DNA of 33,293 nucleotides from contig CAYUJW010000007.1 of the NCBI GenBank assembly GCA_964445135.1, positions 1 through 33,293 of the forward strand. Reading direction: 5' to 3'. Below the pieces are notes generated by a model that worked only from the letters and a program-made list of their open reading frames with translations, had not been told where the DNA came from and ran no database searches. Position 1 is the stretch's first letter, and every line of letters starts with the position of its first letter. The position numbers and the translations under genes are program-made. This document shows positions 6,728 through 13,446 of this stretch, piece after piece. This DNA comes from JACOTV01 sp964445135 (GTDB lineage: Bacteria > Patescibacteriota > Microgenomatia > UBA1406 > GWC2-37-13).

Positions 6728-6887
6728 TTAATATCGATACATTCCATTATACTGGAATTCGTTATTTGCTTCTAGCGTTACTTGGCTAAAAACAGAGTAG
6801 TCATACTTGCTTCTGTCCCAATATTTGTTTATTGATTCGCGAAGTGGTATAAAAAGTTCAAGGTTCGTCTTGGCTACTCGACCATTT
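6728..6887 (-). other. Alternative recombinase C-terminus, readable only in the excised circle
   Basis: Joining the minus-strand sequence of the right core (6887-6879) to the recombinase frame at the left core gives an open frame of 49 residues from Val528 (VAKTNLELFIPLRESIN...) to a TAA at 6730-6728. The circular form would then encode a 576-aa recombinase. In the integrated form this stretch has no start codon and is non-coding. The segment has ordinary protein-like composition (aromatic, charged, hydrophobic). It could still be chance, since 49 codons without a stop is not by itself rare. Confidence 0.55.
6879..6887. repeat. Right attachment-site core
   Basis: The second copy of CGACCATTT, followed by TTTCCCGG. 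The Ts after it complete the T-run that would follow the tRNA in the empty chromosome. AGGTTCG at 6861-6867 mirrors the tRNA T-arm at 1016-1022. Confidence 0.75.
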
Positions 6888-6909
6888 TTTCCCGGCTGTC
6901 TTTATACAT

Positions 6910-7374
6910 ATGTTGACCATCAACACCCAAGCTCCCGACTTCACACTCCCTGATCAATCGGGTCGACCCCACAGTTTGTCAGACTATAAAGGCAAATACG
7001 TACTGCTCTATTTCTATCCCAAAGACGACACTCCAGGTTGCACGACTGAAGCATGTGGATTGCGCGATCGAATGGAAGAACTCAATAATCTCAATATCCA
7101 AGTGCTTGGCGTCAGCAAAGATGACAGCAATTCACACAAGAAGTTTGCCGAAAAACACGGCCTCACCTTTCCCCTTTTGGCAGATGTGGAAAAAGTGGTG
7201 ATGAATGCGTATGACGTATGGGGAGAGCGTTCATTTATGGGCAAAAAATATATGGGCGTCAGTCGCAGCTCATACCTGATTAATCCCGCGGGCCAGATCA
7301 TCAAGGTGTATGAGAAAGTAAAACCCTCAACACACGCCACAGAAGTTGCCGCAGATGTTGCGACGCTTTCCTAA
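6910..7374 (+). CDS. bcp: Peroxiredoxin, Bcp/PrxQ type
   Basis: This 154-aa thiol peroxidase reduces hydrogen peroxide and organic hydroperoxides in the cytoplasm using thioredoxin-like donors. The AhpC/TSA fold is evident: APDFTLPDQSG (8-18), YFYPKDDTPGCTTEACGLRD with peroxidatic Cys44 and resolving Cys49 in the one-loop arrangement diagnostic of BCP/PrxQ, GVSKDD, and GKKYMGVSRSSYLINPAG. Length is normal for the family. It is the first chromosomal gene right of the element and originally lay directly downstream of tRNA-Pro. The ATG is preceded by TTTATACAT, with no Shine-Dalgarno site. Confidence 0.95.
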   Translation: MLTINTQAPDFTLPDQSGRPHSLSDYKGKYVLLYFYPKDDTPGCTTEACGLRDRMEELNNLNIQVLGVSKDDSNSHKKFAEKHGLTFPLLADVEKVVMNAYDVWGERSFMGKKYMGVSRSSYLINPAGQIIKVYEKVKPSTHATEVAADVATLS

Positions 7375-7393
7375 GAAATTGCCACTGCTTTGT

Positions 7394-7399
7394 TATACT
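7394..7399 (+). promoter_or_regulatory. -10 box just upstream of the nuclease start (leaderless)
   Basis: TATACT ends 7 nt before the GTG start at 7407, which puts the expected transcription start at or next to the start codon. No Shine-Dalgarno sequence is present. Confidence 0.5.
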
Positions 7400-7406
7400 G
7401 GCAGTT

Positions 7407-7994
7407 GTGAATCAAGACACTTCCACCAAACGCCTCATCATCGCCTCGCTTGCGACACTCCTTATTTATCTTTCGTCACAATGGAATCAGCTCGATTATG
7501 CACGGAGCTTTTTTACCAATGACACTGTCATATCAGCCTCTTCTTCACCAACGCCCCAGACCCCAATTCCTGTCCCCACAGGATATGAGCGAGTCGCCCA
7601 TGTGGCAGACGGCGACACAATTACCTTAGAAAATGGTGAGAAGGTAAGATACATCGGGATTGATGCCGATGAGCTGCGCGAGACAGAGGGCAAATCAACC
7701 TGCTACGGCAATCAGGCAAAAGCAGCAAACGAAGCGCTCGTTTTGGGGCGCGATGTACGCCTCGTTCCCGACAAAACTAATCGAGACCGGTATGGAAGGT
7801 TGCTGCGATATGTTTTTGTGAAAGATGGCAATGGAACTGAACAATTTGTCAACGAACTGCTCGTTCTCATGGGCGCCGCCCGCTCATATCCCTACAAACC
7901 AGATACCGCCAAACAAGACATTCTTGAGCGCGCTCAAAATACCGCAATACAAAACGTAGCTGGACTATGGGAAGCATGCAACGTCAGGCAATAA
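7407..7994 (+). CDS. Membrane-anchored thermonuclease-like (SNase) protein
   Basis: This 195-aa protein has an N-terminal hydrophobic segment (about 9-23) that acts as signal or anchor, a Ser/Thr/Pro linker (43-57) and a staphylococcal-nuclease domain (60-193). Catalytic elements are present: VADGDTI (67-72), RYIGIDADE (Arg81, Asp86, Glu89) and DRYGR (Arg131). GAARSYPYKPD matches the late SNase motif. It should cut DNA or RNA outside the cell in a Ca-dependent way, perhaps to scavenge nucleotides in an organism that depends on others for precursors (inference). The start is GTG, supported by a -10 box 7 nt upstream. It is co-directional with bcp (32 nt gap). Confidence 0.92.
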   Translation: MNQDTSTKRLIIASLATLLIYLSSQWNQLDYARSFFTNDTVISASSSPTPQTPIPVPTGYERVAHVADGDTITLENGEKVRYIGIDADELRETEGKSTCYGNQAKAANEALVLGRDVRLVPDKTNRDRYGRLLRYVFVKDGNGTEQFVNELLVLMGAARSYPYKPDTAKQDILERAQNTAIQNVAGLWEACNVRQ

Positions 7995-7995
7995 G

Positions 7996-8892
7996 CTACA
8001 AATGCGTAAGGATTGCGCGTGCTAGGTCTTTTTCGTGTTCGTAAAACCCGTGGTCAGCGCCTTGTACGAGTTCGTAGCCAAACGTTGGTTGTCGCAATTT
8101 AAGAATGTTGATTGCGGCAGCACCCCCTCCTTCACCACAATATTCATCAAGCTCGCCGTATATCACCGTTGTTGGTTTGGATATGTGGGAAAAGTAGTCA
8201 AACAATGGGCGGGCTGTTGACAGTTTGACTCCCGTTTGATGCTCCATGAAGGGAAAACAATTGTAGTCACCATCTGGATTGGCGATATCGTAAAAGGCGG
8301 CGGCGGAAAAGATCATCCCATCATCAACCAGCTCCGTCAAAATACGCCCCGACTCGCCCGATTCGATGAGCCTCTTTGCAACACCGAGCATGTGGTGAAA
8401 TCGCGCCTCACCAAGTGTTTGATAATATATTCCCGCATCATCTCCTCCTGCCAACAACATATACTGCGAAACAATATTGTCAGGTTTGTAATGATCGTAC
8501 ACACAGATTTTATTTGCCCCGGTAGATGAACCTATTAAAATAATCTCTTCATATCCTCGGCTTTTCACAAATTCGATTGCGCAGTCAATATCAATCACGC
8601 ACTCAGCAATTACTTCATGCGACATTCCGCTTGGCACTCTGACCAGATGACCATTCTCAACCCGCTTATTTGAATGAAGCATGTGTGCTCCTCGATTGTT
8701 AAATAGCAATGATGAAATGCCGCGACTATGGAGCACTTCAATCACACTATTGTTTTTCGAATAAAACACACAACTTGTGCCATTACCATGCAGAAATAAT
8801 GCGATTTTCTTTGATGAGGGAGCGGCATACAAGAGCCCAGGGAGCGTGAGAGAATCTGAGGTTTGAAGCTGGACAAATTCGGGGCCTGTCAT
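7996..8892 (-). CDS. Alpha/beta hydrolase (DUF1749-like)
   Basis: This 298-aa serine hydrolase fold has FLHGNGTS (33-40, oxyanion loop), nucleophile elbow GSSTG (121-125, Ser123), acid Asp249 in YGELDEYC and His281 in GADHGF. The arrangement and length resemble the DUF1749/UPF0613 group of alpha/beta hydrolases. The substrate cannot be told from sequence. There is no signal peptide, so it is probably cytoplasmic. It is convergent with the SNase gene (1 nt between stops). A TATAAT (8902-8907 on the minus strand) lies 9 nt before the ATG, with GGGGGA between. Confidence 0.85.
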   Translation of the reverse strand: MTGPEFVQLQTSDSLTLPGLLYAAPSSKKIALFLHGNGTSCVFYSKNNSVIEVLHSRGISSLLFNNRGAHMLHSNKRVENGHLVRVPSGMSHEVIAECVIDIDCAIEFVKSRGYEEIILIGSSTGANKICVYDHYKPDNIVSQYMLLAGGDDAGIYYQTLGEARFHHMLGVAKRLIESGESGRILTELVDDGMIFSAAAFYDIANPDGDYNCFPFMEHQTGVKLSTARPLFDYFSHISKPTTVIYGELDEYCGEGGGAAAINILKLRQPTFGYELVQGADHGFYEHEKDLARAILTHL

Positions 8893-8926
8893 ATGTCCCC
8901 CATTATACGCAACTTATACCCGCATA

Positions 8927-9577
8927 TCATTTCGGCTTTTGCAGCAGCACATATCCTCCATTTGATCGTTCAAGCTCGACAAGACCCATCTGTGCCACAT
9001 GGTGGCGGTACCAATACCCCTCTGGGGTGGCCACATGCCAATCTCCAATTAAGAGATGGCCTCCGGGGGCAAGTACTCGTGTCATTTCGCGAAGTGACCG
9101 AATATATAGCGTGGGATTTTGCTCATCTGAATAGTGCATTGTTGCGTTATTGTCAAAAACCGTATGGAAAAAGCCATCTTGATATGGAAGCTCGTGTGCA
9201 AACGCACACGCAGCAATCATGTCTGTTTGAGCAAGCACTCTTTCAAGCTCGACTTGATCAAGTCCAAAAAATTCAGTGGTATTTTCACCTGCATATCGCA
9301 TGTATGCGGCCAGCCTATCTGATCCATAACTTACATTCTCCCTCATCGGATTTACTGAATAGACCGCGGCGTCGACATTATTCATACGCACGCTCACGGC
9401 CAAACCATCATATCCGCTTCCCACATCACACACCCTTCCTCGAATATGTTGCTGCACGTCATCCTCATTCATATGAAATTGACTCGCATATTTCTCCATA
9501 CCACGGATGGTGTTTGGAATTTGTCCCACATGCCTTATCACATCTATTGCAGAGGTATTAATCAATCTCTCTTTCAT
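8927..9577 (-). CDS. Class I SAM-dependent methyltransferase
   Basis: This 216-aa protein has SAM motif I VCDVGSGYDG (49-58), the region LPYQDGFFHTVFDNNATMHY that fits motif IV of Methyltransf_11 proteins, and REMTRVLAPGGHLLIGDW (post-motif, family-typical VLkPGG). The substrate is unknown. TATAAT (9584-9589, minus strand) lies 6 nt before the ATG, giving a leaderless arrangement. It is upstream of and co-directional with the alpha/beta hydrolase, 34 nt apart. Confidence 0.88.
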   Translation of the reverse strand: MKERLINTSAIDVIRHVGQIPNTIRGMEKYASQFHMNEDDVQQHIRGRVCDVGSGYDGLAVSVRMNNVDAAVYSVNPMRENVSYGSDRLAAYMRYAGENTTEFFGLDQVELERVLAQTDMIAACAFAHELPYQDGFFHTVFDNNATMHYSDEQNPTLYIRSLREMTRVLAPGGHLLIGDWHVATPEGYWYRHHVAQMGLVELERSNGGYVLLQKPK

Positions 9578-9632
9578 GACATGATTATACTACAAGCCTA
9601 TTATATTTTTACGCAATATTTACAATATACTC

Positions 9633-9662
9633 TTGACACGGGATATAATAGTATTGTAATAT
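9633..9662 (+). promoter_or_regulatory. Sigma70-type promoter with no downstream gene
   Basis: TTGACA (9633-9638) and TAATAT (9657-9662) are separated by 18 nt, the best full promoter match in the window. A second -10-like TATAAT sits at 9758-9763. Both point toward the terminator at 9774-9819 and no plus-strand ORF lies between. Confidence 0.6.
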
Positions 9663-9668
9663 GTTACT

Positions 9669-9819
9669 ATAGGTTTATATACTTATCATCTATAGGGGAC
9701 GACGAGTAGTAACAAATAAGCATCCAGTTCACGTTGTAGAAATAATCTGCACACGTGTATAATACTTACTAATATGCCTCTTGATGCCTGTCCCCCAGTG
9801 CATTAAGAGGCATTTTTTG
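9669..9819 (+). ncRNA. Candidate small RNA (promoter to terminator, ~150 nt)
   Basis: The stretch between the TTGACA promoter and an intrinsic terminator is non-coding on both strands. Short complementary segments (CTTAT/ATAAG and CACGT/ACGTG around the ACACGTGT palindrome at 9751-9758) allow internal structure before the terminator stem. There is no T-box signature (AGGGTGG) and no riboswitch I recognise. No plus-strand gene follows for tens of nucleotides, so a free-standing RNA is likelier than a leader. The family is unknown. Confidence 0.4.
9774..9819 (+). terminator. Rho-independent terminator
   Basis: The stem ATGCCTCTT (9774-9782) pairs perfectly with AAGAGGCAT (9805-9813), and six Ts follow. 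The 22-nt apical part (GATGCCTGTCCCCCAGTGCATT) can form a smaller inner helix. No T-run follows on the minus strand, so it serves plus-strand transcription. Confidence 0.8.
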
Positions 9820-9828
9820 TGGGGAAAT

Positions 9829-10392
9829 TCACGCAGATCTAAGTATTGCCCGACATGGAGAGCCATCTATTCCTTCAAAAGCAAGCGGTAACGCAATAAG
9901 CTCGTATTCTCCAGGTGCAACATCTTTCAAATTAATACCCTCAAGTATCGGAATCTCGGCGCTTAAAAGTGCTGTGTGTGGGCGATTGTCAGTAGAACCG
10001 CGCTGCTTAATCGAAAAGTAATCGATCCCAACAAGCGCCACTCCAAGAGCAGCTAATTGTCCGGCCGCCTCAGGATCAAGATAGACAAAATCTTCGTAAA
10101 ATGTATCCAAGCCGCGAGCACTATTTGGCGTTTTCAAAAGTATTCGTTCGCCACGCTTTATTCCATGCGGTGCCAAATCTCTTGGCGTCACACTTCCTTG
10201 ACAATTGGTGCAATCTAAAACGCGACACGGTCCCATAAATACGTCCAGTGGATATGAATCGATTCCTCCCATAGTGGGATCGGCATGATTGGGTGCATCA
10301 ATGTGTGTTGCAAAGTGAGATGAAAAAGTGAGCTTGGTGAGGCGCGATTTGCTTGATTCGCTCACCGAAACTGCTGTCTCAAAAGGAGGATT
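9829..10392 (-). CDS. Cyclase/kynurenine-formamidase family protein, N-terminus in gap
   Basis: About 187 C-terminal residues of a Cyclase-family (PF04199, COG1878) metal-dependent hydrolase are visible. The metal motif SHFATHIDAPNHAD corresponds to the family HTGTHxDAPxH. GVALVGIDYFSI and a late HTALLSAEIPILEGINL match the conserved C-terminal half. The 5' end is in the 100-N gap, and only about 20-25 residues appear to be missing. The family includes formamidases and related amidohydrolases, but the substrate is unknown. It is the third gene after zwf and gnd, so it probably belongs to the same transcript. The frame that joins it to gnd through the Ns is an artefact. Confidence 0.8.
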   Translation of the reverse strand, partial: NPPFETAVSVSESSKSRLTKLTFSSHFATHIDAPNHADPTMGGIDSYPLDVFMGPCRVLDCTNCQGSVTPRDLAPHGIKRGERILLKTPNSARGLDTFYEDFVYLDPEAAGQLAALGVALVGIDYFSIKQRGSTDNRPHTALLSAEIPILEGINLKDVAPGEYELIALPLAFEGIDGSPCRAILRSA

Positions 10393-10492
10393 NNNNNNNN
10401 NNNNNNNNNNNNNNNNNNNNNNNNNNNNNNNNNNNNNNNNNNNNNNNNNNNNNNNNNNNNNNNNNNNNNNNNNNNNNNNNNNNNNNNNNNNN
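10393..10492. other. Assembly gap (100 Ns) inside gnd/cyclase region
   Basis: Exactly 100 Ns, a conventional placeholder for a gap of unknown size. The flanks belong to two different gene families (6-phosphogluconate dehydrogenase and cyclase), so the true gap is probably about 0.8 kb or more. Confidence 0.95.
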
Positions 10493-10608
10493 TTTGTCAC
10501 TTCAATCGATCGATTCCACCCTACAACGCGAAATCCTTGGGCGCACATTCGTCGAGCCACATTTGCACCCATTTTTCCCAAACCGACAATCATGAGTTCT
10601 TGATTCAT
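10493..10608 (-). CDS. gnd: 6-phosphogluconate dehydrogenase, N-terminal fragment
   Basis: Only the first ~38 residues are present: MNQELMIVGLGKMGANVARR followed by MCAQGFRVVGWNRS. GLGKMGAN is the dinucleotide-binding GxGxxG loop and matches decarboxylating 6-phosphogluconate dehydrogenase (YqeC/GndA group) better than other beta-hydroxyacid dehydrogenases. The rest is in the scaffold gap. It would convert 6-phosphogluconate to ribulose 5-phosphate with NAD(P)H formation. Position 22 nt downstream of zwf supports the pentose phosphate assignment. An unrelated 3-hydroxyisobutyrate dehydrogenase homologue is the main alternative. Confidence 0.75.
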
Positions 10609-10630
10609 ATGAATATATTATTTAAATAAT

Positions 10631-12058
10631 TTAATCGTCTTGCTTTAACTTCATATGAGCATGTGGCGCATACGACTTCAGTGGAACCACATCGCTACCC
10701 CATGCACATACAATTGGATCCACAAACTTCCACATTGCCTGCACTTCCTGGGTGTTTACAAACAAGAGCTGGTTTCCTTCAATACAATCAAGCAAAAGTT
10801 TTTCGTATTCAGCAACATACTGATGCTTTCGACCGCTTCGATAGGAAAATTCGATTTTTCTTGGCTCAATCTCCATATCGAGACCCGGCTTTTTTGCCAT
10901 AAAATGAATGGCAATTTTTTCTTTTGGCTCAAGCGCAAATATCACCCGATTCTTCAAGTGCTTTTTCACATTTGGTGGACACAAACATGGCGACGTATGT
11001 TTAAACGTAACAACAATCTCTTTGATTTGTCTCTTCATGTTTTTCCCGGCTTCAAGCAATATTGGAACACCCTTCCACTGAGGATTGTCAACATATGCTC
11101 TGACTCGAAAATACGTTTCTGTTTTTGAGTTTGGCAAAACACCCTCAACATCACGATATCCATCATATGCTGCACGAAATGTATTGGCGCGAATGTCTTT
11201 TTCTGTTGGACGGATCAGTTCTTCTAGAATTTTTGCTCGCTTGGCGCGCACTGCTTCTGCAGAAAATGCTTCAGGTTGATCCATCATGACAAATGCCATC
11301 ATTTGTAAAAGGTGATTTTGTCCAACATCACGAAGTGCTCCAATCTTATCGTAAAATGCACCGCGACTTTCCACCCCATCTTTTTCAAGAAGCCGAACAG
11401 TGATCTTTTCAATATGGCGCCCATTCCAACTTTGCTCAAGTAAGTTATTCGAAAACCGAAAACTGAGAATATTCTGCAACATTTCCTTGGCCAAATAATG
11501 GTCAATACGATATATCTGCTCTTCCCTAAAAAGGGTGCTGAGCAATTGATCAAGTTGTGCTGCCGTCTCCGCATCGTGACCAAATGGCTTTTCAACCAAT
11601 ACGCGAGTCCACCCTTCATCGGGTCCACATGGAATGGTGAGTCCTGATGAAGAAAGGTGTCGGAAAATAGTTTCATAATGCATGGGCGGAACTGCCAGAT
11701 AAAAAAGTTTGTTGGAGCACACATTCCAATCACCATCAACTCGCCCCAATGTGGCCGACAGCTGAGTGTATGTTTCATCCTCCCCAAACCCACCTTGTTG
11801 ATAAAAACAACGTTCTAAAAATTGATTTGCGGTTGGGCTACCTGCCTTAAATTCTCGATGTGATGAGAGAGAATCAACAAGGAGTGCGCGAAAAGCCTCG
11901 TGTGAAAGCGGACGACGTGCAACACCCACAACGCGAAACATTGCAGGTAATTTACCGCGTCGGTACAAATGAAATAATGAAGGACCAATCTTACGACTCA
12001 TCAAATCCCCCGTCGCACCAAACACGATAAGTACGGTCGGTATGTTGTTTGCTGCCAT
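10631..12058 (-). CDS. zwf: Glucose-6-phosphate 1-dehydrogenase
   Basis: This 475-aa enzyme catalyses the first oxidative step of the pentose phosphate pathway. It has the NADP loop VFGATGDLM (12-20), EKPFG (156-160) and the substrate signature RIDHYLAKE (184-192), where family members usually have Gly in place of the Ala. FRFSN, KDGVE.RG.FYD.IGALRDV.QNHLLQ are classical. The ATG at 12058 is chosen because a TTG six codons upstream overlaps a TACAAT -10 box (12067-12072), which lies 8 nt before this ATG with GGGGG between. The order zwf-gnd-cyclase on one strand and divergent tal gives a pentose phosphate locus. Confidence 0.96.
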   Translation of the reverse strand: MAANNIPTVLIVFGATGDLMSRKIGPSLFHLYRRGKLPAMFRVVGVARRPLSHEAFRALLVDSLSSHREFKAGSPTANQFLERCFYQQGGFGEDETYTQLSATLGRVDGDWNVCSNKLFYLAVPPMHYETIFRHLSSSGLTIPCGPDEGWTRVLVEKPFGHDAETAAQLDQLLSTLFREEQIYRIDHYLAKEMLQNILSFRFSNNLLEQSWNGRHIEKITVRLLEKDGVESRGAFYDKIGALRDVGQNHLLQMMAFVMMDQPEAFSAEAVRAKRAKILEELIRPTEKDIRANTFRAAYDGYRDVEGVLPNSKTETYFRVRAYVDNPQWKGVPILLEAGKNMKRQIKEIVVTFKHTSPCLCPPNVKKHLKNRVIFALEPKEKIAIHFMAKKPGLDMEIEPRKIEFSYRSGRKHQYVAEYEKLLLDCIEGNQLLFVNTQEVQAMWKFVDPIVCAWGSDVVPLKSYAPHAHMKLKQDD

Positions 12059-12163
12059 TACCCCCAATTGTAACAATATTTACTTGCAAACTGGCGGTGA
12101 CTAAACACATTCAAAAACCGTATTTTCGACTCCTTCCTCTGCACAATTTGTGTGTTTGCGTTG

Positions 12164-12169
12164 TATACT
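12164..12169 (+). promoter_or_regulatory. -10 box of tal (leaderless)
   Basis: TATACT ends 8 nt before the tal ATG (12178). No Shine-Dalgarno site. The divergent zwf -10 (TACAAT, 12067-12072 minus) is about 95 bp away. Confidence 0.5.
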
Positions 12170-12177
12170 AGAGCTAT

Positions 12178-13071
12178 ATGAGACCAGCCAATCTCCAAAC
12201 GAAACTCTTCCTAGACAGCGCAGATCCACAAGACACCGCGCGCACGATAGATTTACTTGGATTTCTCGATGGACAAACGACCAATCCGTCGCTTCTTGTC
12301 AAGCACCCGCAGCTTGCGTCCAAGCTCACCAACGGCAAGATCCATCGCACAGATTTGCTTGCATTTTATAAAGAAAAAATACATGAAATTTCTCGATTGC
12401 TGCCGGGCAAATCTGTCTCAATTGAAGTGTATTCTGACATGAGCACATCGAGTGAAACAATGGTTGCACAGGCGCGGGAGATGTATTTTTGGGCCCCAAA
12501 CGCACACATCAAACTTCCAACCACTCATCAAGGATTAGAGGCGGCCCAAGCTCTATCCAATGAGCATATGCGTCTCAATCTCACACTCTGTTTTGACCAA
12601 CGGCAAGCGGCAGCAATCTATTCGGCCACTGCAACACACAGTGAGTCCATTCAAATTCAATCGCTACTTGGATATCACAACGTGTTTGTGTCACCATTTA
12701 TCGGACGCCTTGATGATCAGGGTAAACGTGGAATTGATCTTATCGCAAACATACAAAAAATGTACAAAGCCAGCGATCATCATGTGGGCATATTGGCCGC
12801 ATCAGTTCGTAGTCTTGCTCATTTATTGGTGATGCTCGCCATGAAAGTTGACATGGTCACCGCACCTCTTTCGGTATACGAAGAGTGGAAGCAGGCTGAC
12901 ATGAAGGTCCCCGACAGCATACCGGGCGACATGTTCTTGGACCTTGCCCCAATTGAATATGAGGAAATTGATTTGCATACAAATTGGCGCGATATGTCTT
13001 TTGACAACAAGCTGACTGAAGTGGGTCTGGAAAAGTTTGCTACAGACTGGAATGCATTAATCGATCGTTAG
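12178..13071 (+). CDS. tal: Transaldolase
   Basis: This 297-aa Schiff-base aldolase transfers a dihydroxyacetone unit between sugar phosphates in the non-oxidative pentose phosphate pathway. It has LFLDSADP near the start, GQTTNPSLL (32-40, the TTNPSL signature), the catalytic Lys112 in AHIKLPTT, NLTLCFDQRQA and SPFIGRLDDQG. The size matches the shorter TalB-like and TalC-intermediate forms. It is divergent from zwf and followed after 26 nt by mscL. Together with zwf and gnd it implies a pathway for NADPH and ribose phosphate. Confidence 0.95.
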   Translation: MRPANLQTKLFLDSADPQDTARTIDLLGFLDGQTTNPSLLVKHPQLASKLTNGKIHRTDLLAFYKEKIHEISRLLPGKSVSIEVYSDMSTSSETMVAQAREMYFWAPNAHIKLPTTHQGLEAAQALSNEHMRLNLTLCFDQRQAAAIYSATATHSESIQIQSLLGYHNVFVSPFIGRLDDQGKRGIDLIANIQKMYKASDHHVGILAASVRSLAHLLVMLAMKVDMVTAPLSVYEEWKQADMKVPDSIPGDMFLDLAPIEYEEIDLHTNWRDMSFDNKLTEVGLEKFATDWNALIDR

Positions 13072-13097
13072 TCATGATTGGTGAGAAAGTGGGGTGA

Positions 13098-13424
13098 ATG
13101 AATATGAATAAGCAAATTGCAGGTTTTATGACATTTGTACGCGAACAAGGCGTAGTTGGATTGGCCGTCGGTTTGATCTTAGGTGGTGCAGTCTCCAAGT
13201 TCGTAACTGCCATCATCACAGATGTAGTAAATCCAATAATTGGAATCGCTTTAGGCGGCACTCAAGGATTGGCAGAATTAAAGTTTGTCATACCGGGCAC
13301 CAAAGCGGCAATCATGTGGGGACATTTGATTTCTGCCTCACTGGATTTTGTTGTTATTGCGGCCGTTATCTATTACGTAGTCCACGGACTCGGCTTAGAT
13401 CGCGCAGACAAAAAGAAGGAATAA
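13098..13424 (+). CDS. mscL: Large-conductance mechanosensitive channel MscL
   Basis: A 108-aa membrane protein that opens on membrane stretch to release solutes during hypo-osmotic shock. The N-terminal helix and TM1 match MscL: FMTFVREQGVVGLAVGLILGGAVSKFVTAI, with the conserved Gly/Ala constriction, then DVVNPIIGIALGG. TM2 is LISASLDFVVIAAVIYYVV, and the C-terminus is a charged DRADKKKE tail. It is shorter than E. coli MscL (136 aa), with a reduced loop and cytoplasmic helix. GGGGTGA just upstream of the ATG is one of the few clear Shine-Dalgarno sites, consistent with it being the second gene of the tal transcript. Confidence 0.92.
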   Translation: MNMNKQIAGFMTFVREQGVVGLAVGLILGGAVSKFVTAIITDVVNPIIGIALGGTQGLAELKFVIPGTKAAIMWGHLISASLDFVVIAAVIYYVVHGLGLDRADKKKE

Positions 13425-13446
13425 GATAAACCCTTCTCCGTTCTTT

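Larger units (their letters stand above)
1036..6887. mobile_element. Integrated element of ~5.85 kb in tRNA-Pro, serine recombinase type
   Basis: The interval is bounded by direct repeats CGACCATTT at 1036-1044 (tRNA 3' end) and 6879-6887. It is visibly more AT-rich than both flanks, contains mobile-type genes (large serine recombinase, excisionase-like HTH, erm-like methylase, nuclease), and separates the tRNA from the bcp gene. Removing one repeat copy plus the interior gives tRNA-CCA followed by six Ts, a plausible native terminator, which supports the boundaries. No conjugation, replication or capsid genes are seen, so it is a small integrative element that may rely on other elements for transfer. 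It contains only one GATC tetranucleotide (4304-4307). Confidence 0.85.

Noticed and set aside
9633..9649. TTGACA with TATAAT at 9644-9649 as one promoter
   Set aside because: The spacer would be only 5 nt. The same TTGACA pairs at 18 nt with TAATAT, which is used instead.
9669..9819. T-box or known riboswitch
   Set aside because: No AGGGTGG-type T-box or recognisable riboswitch core is present and no plus-strand gene follows.
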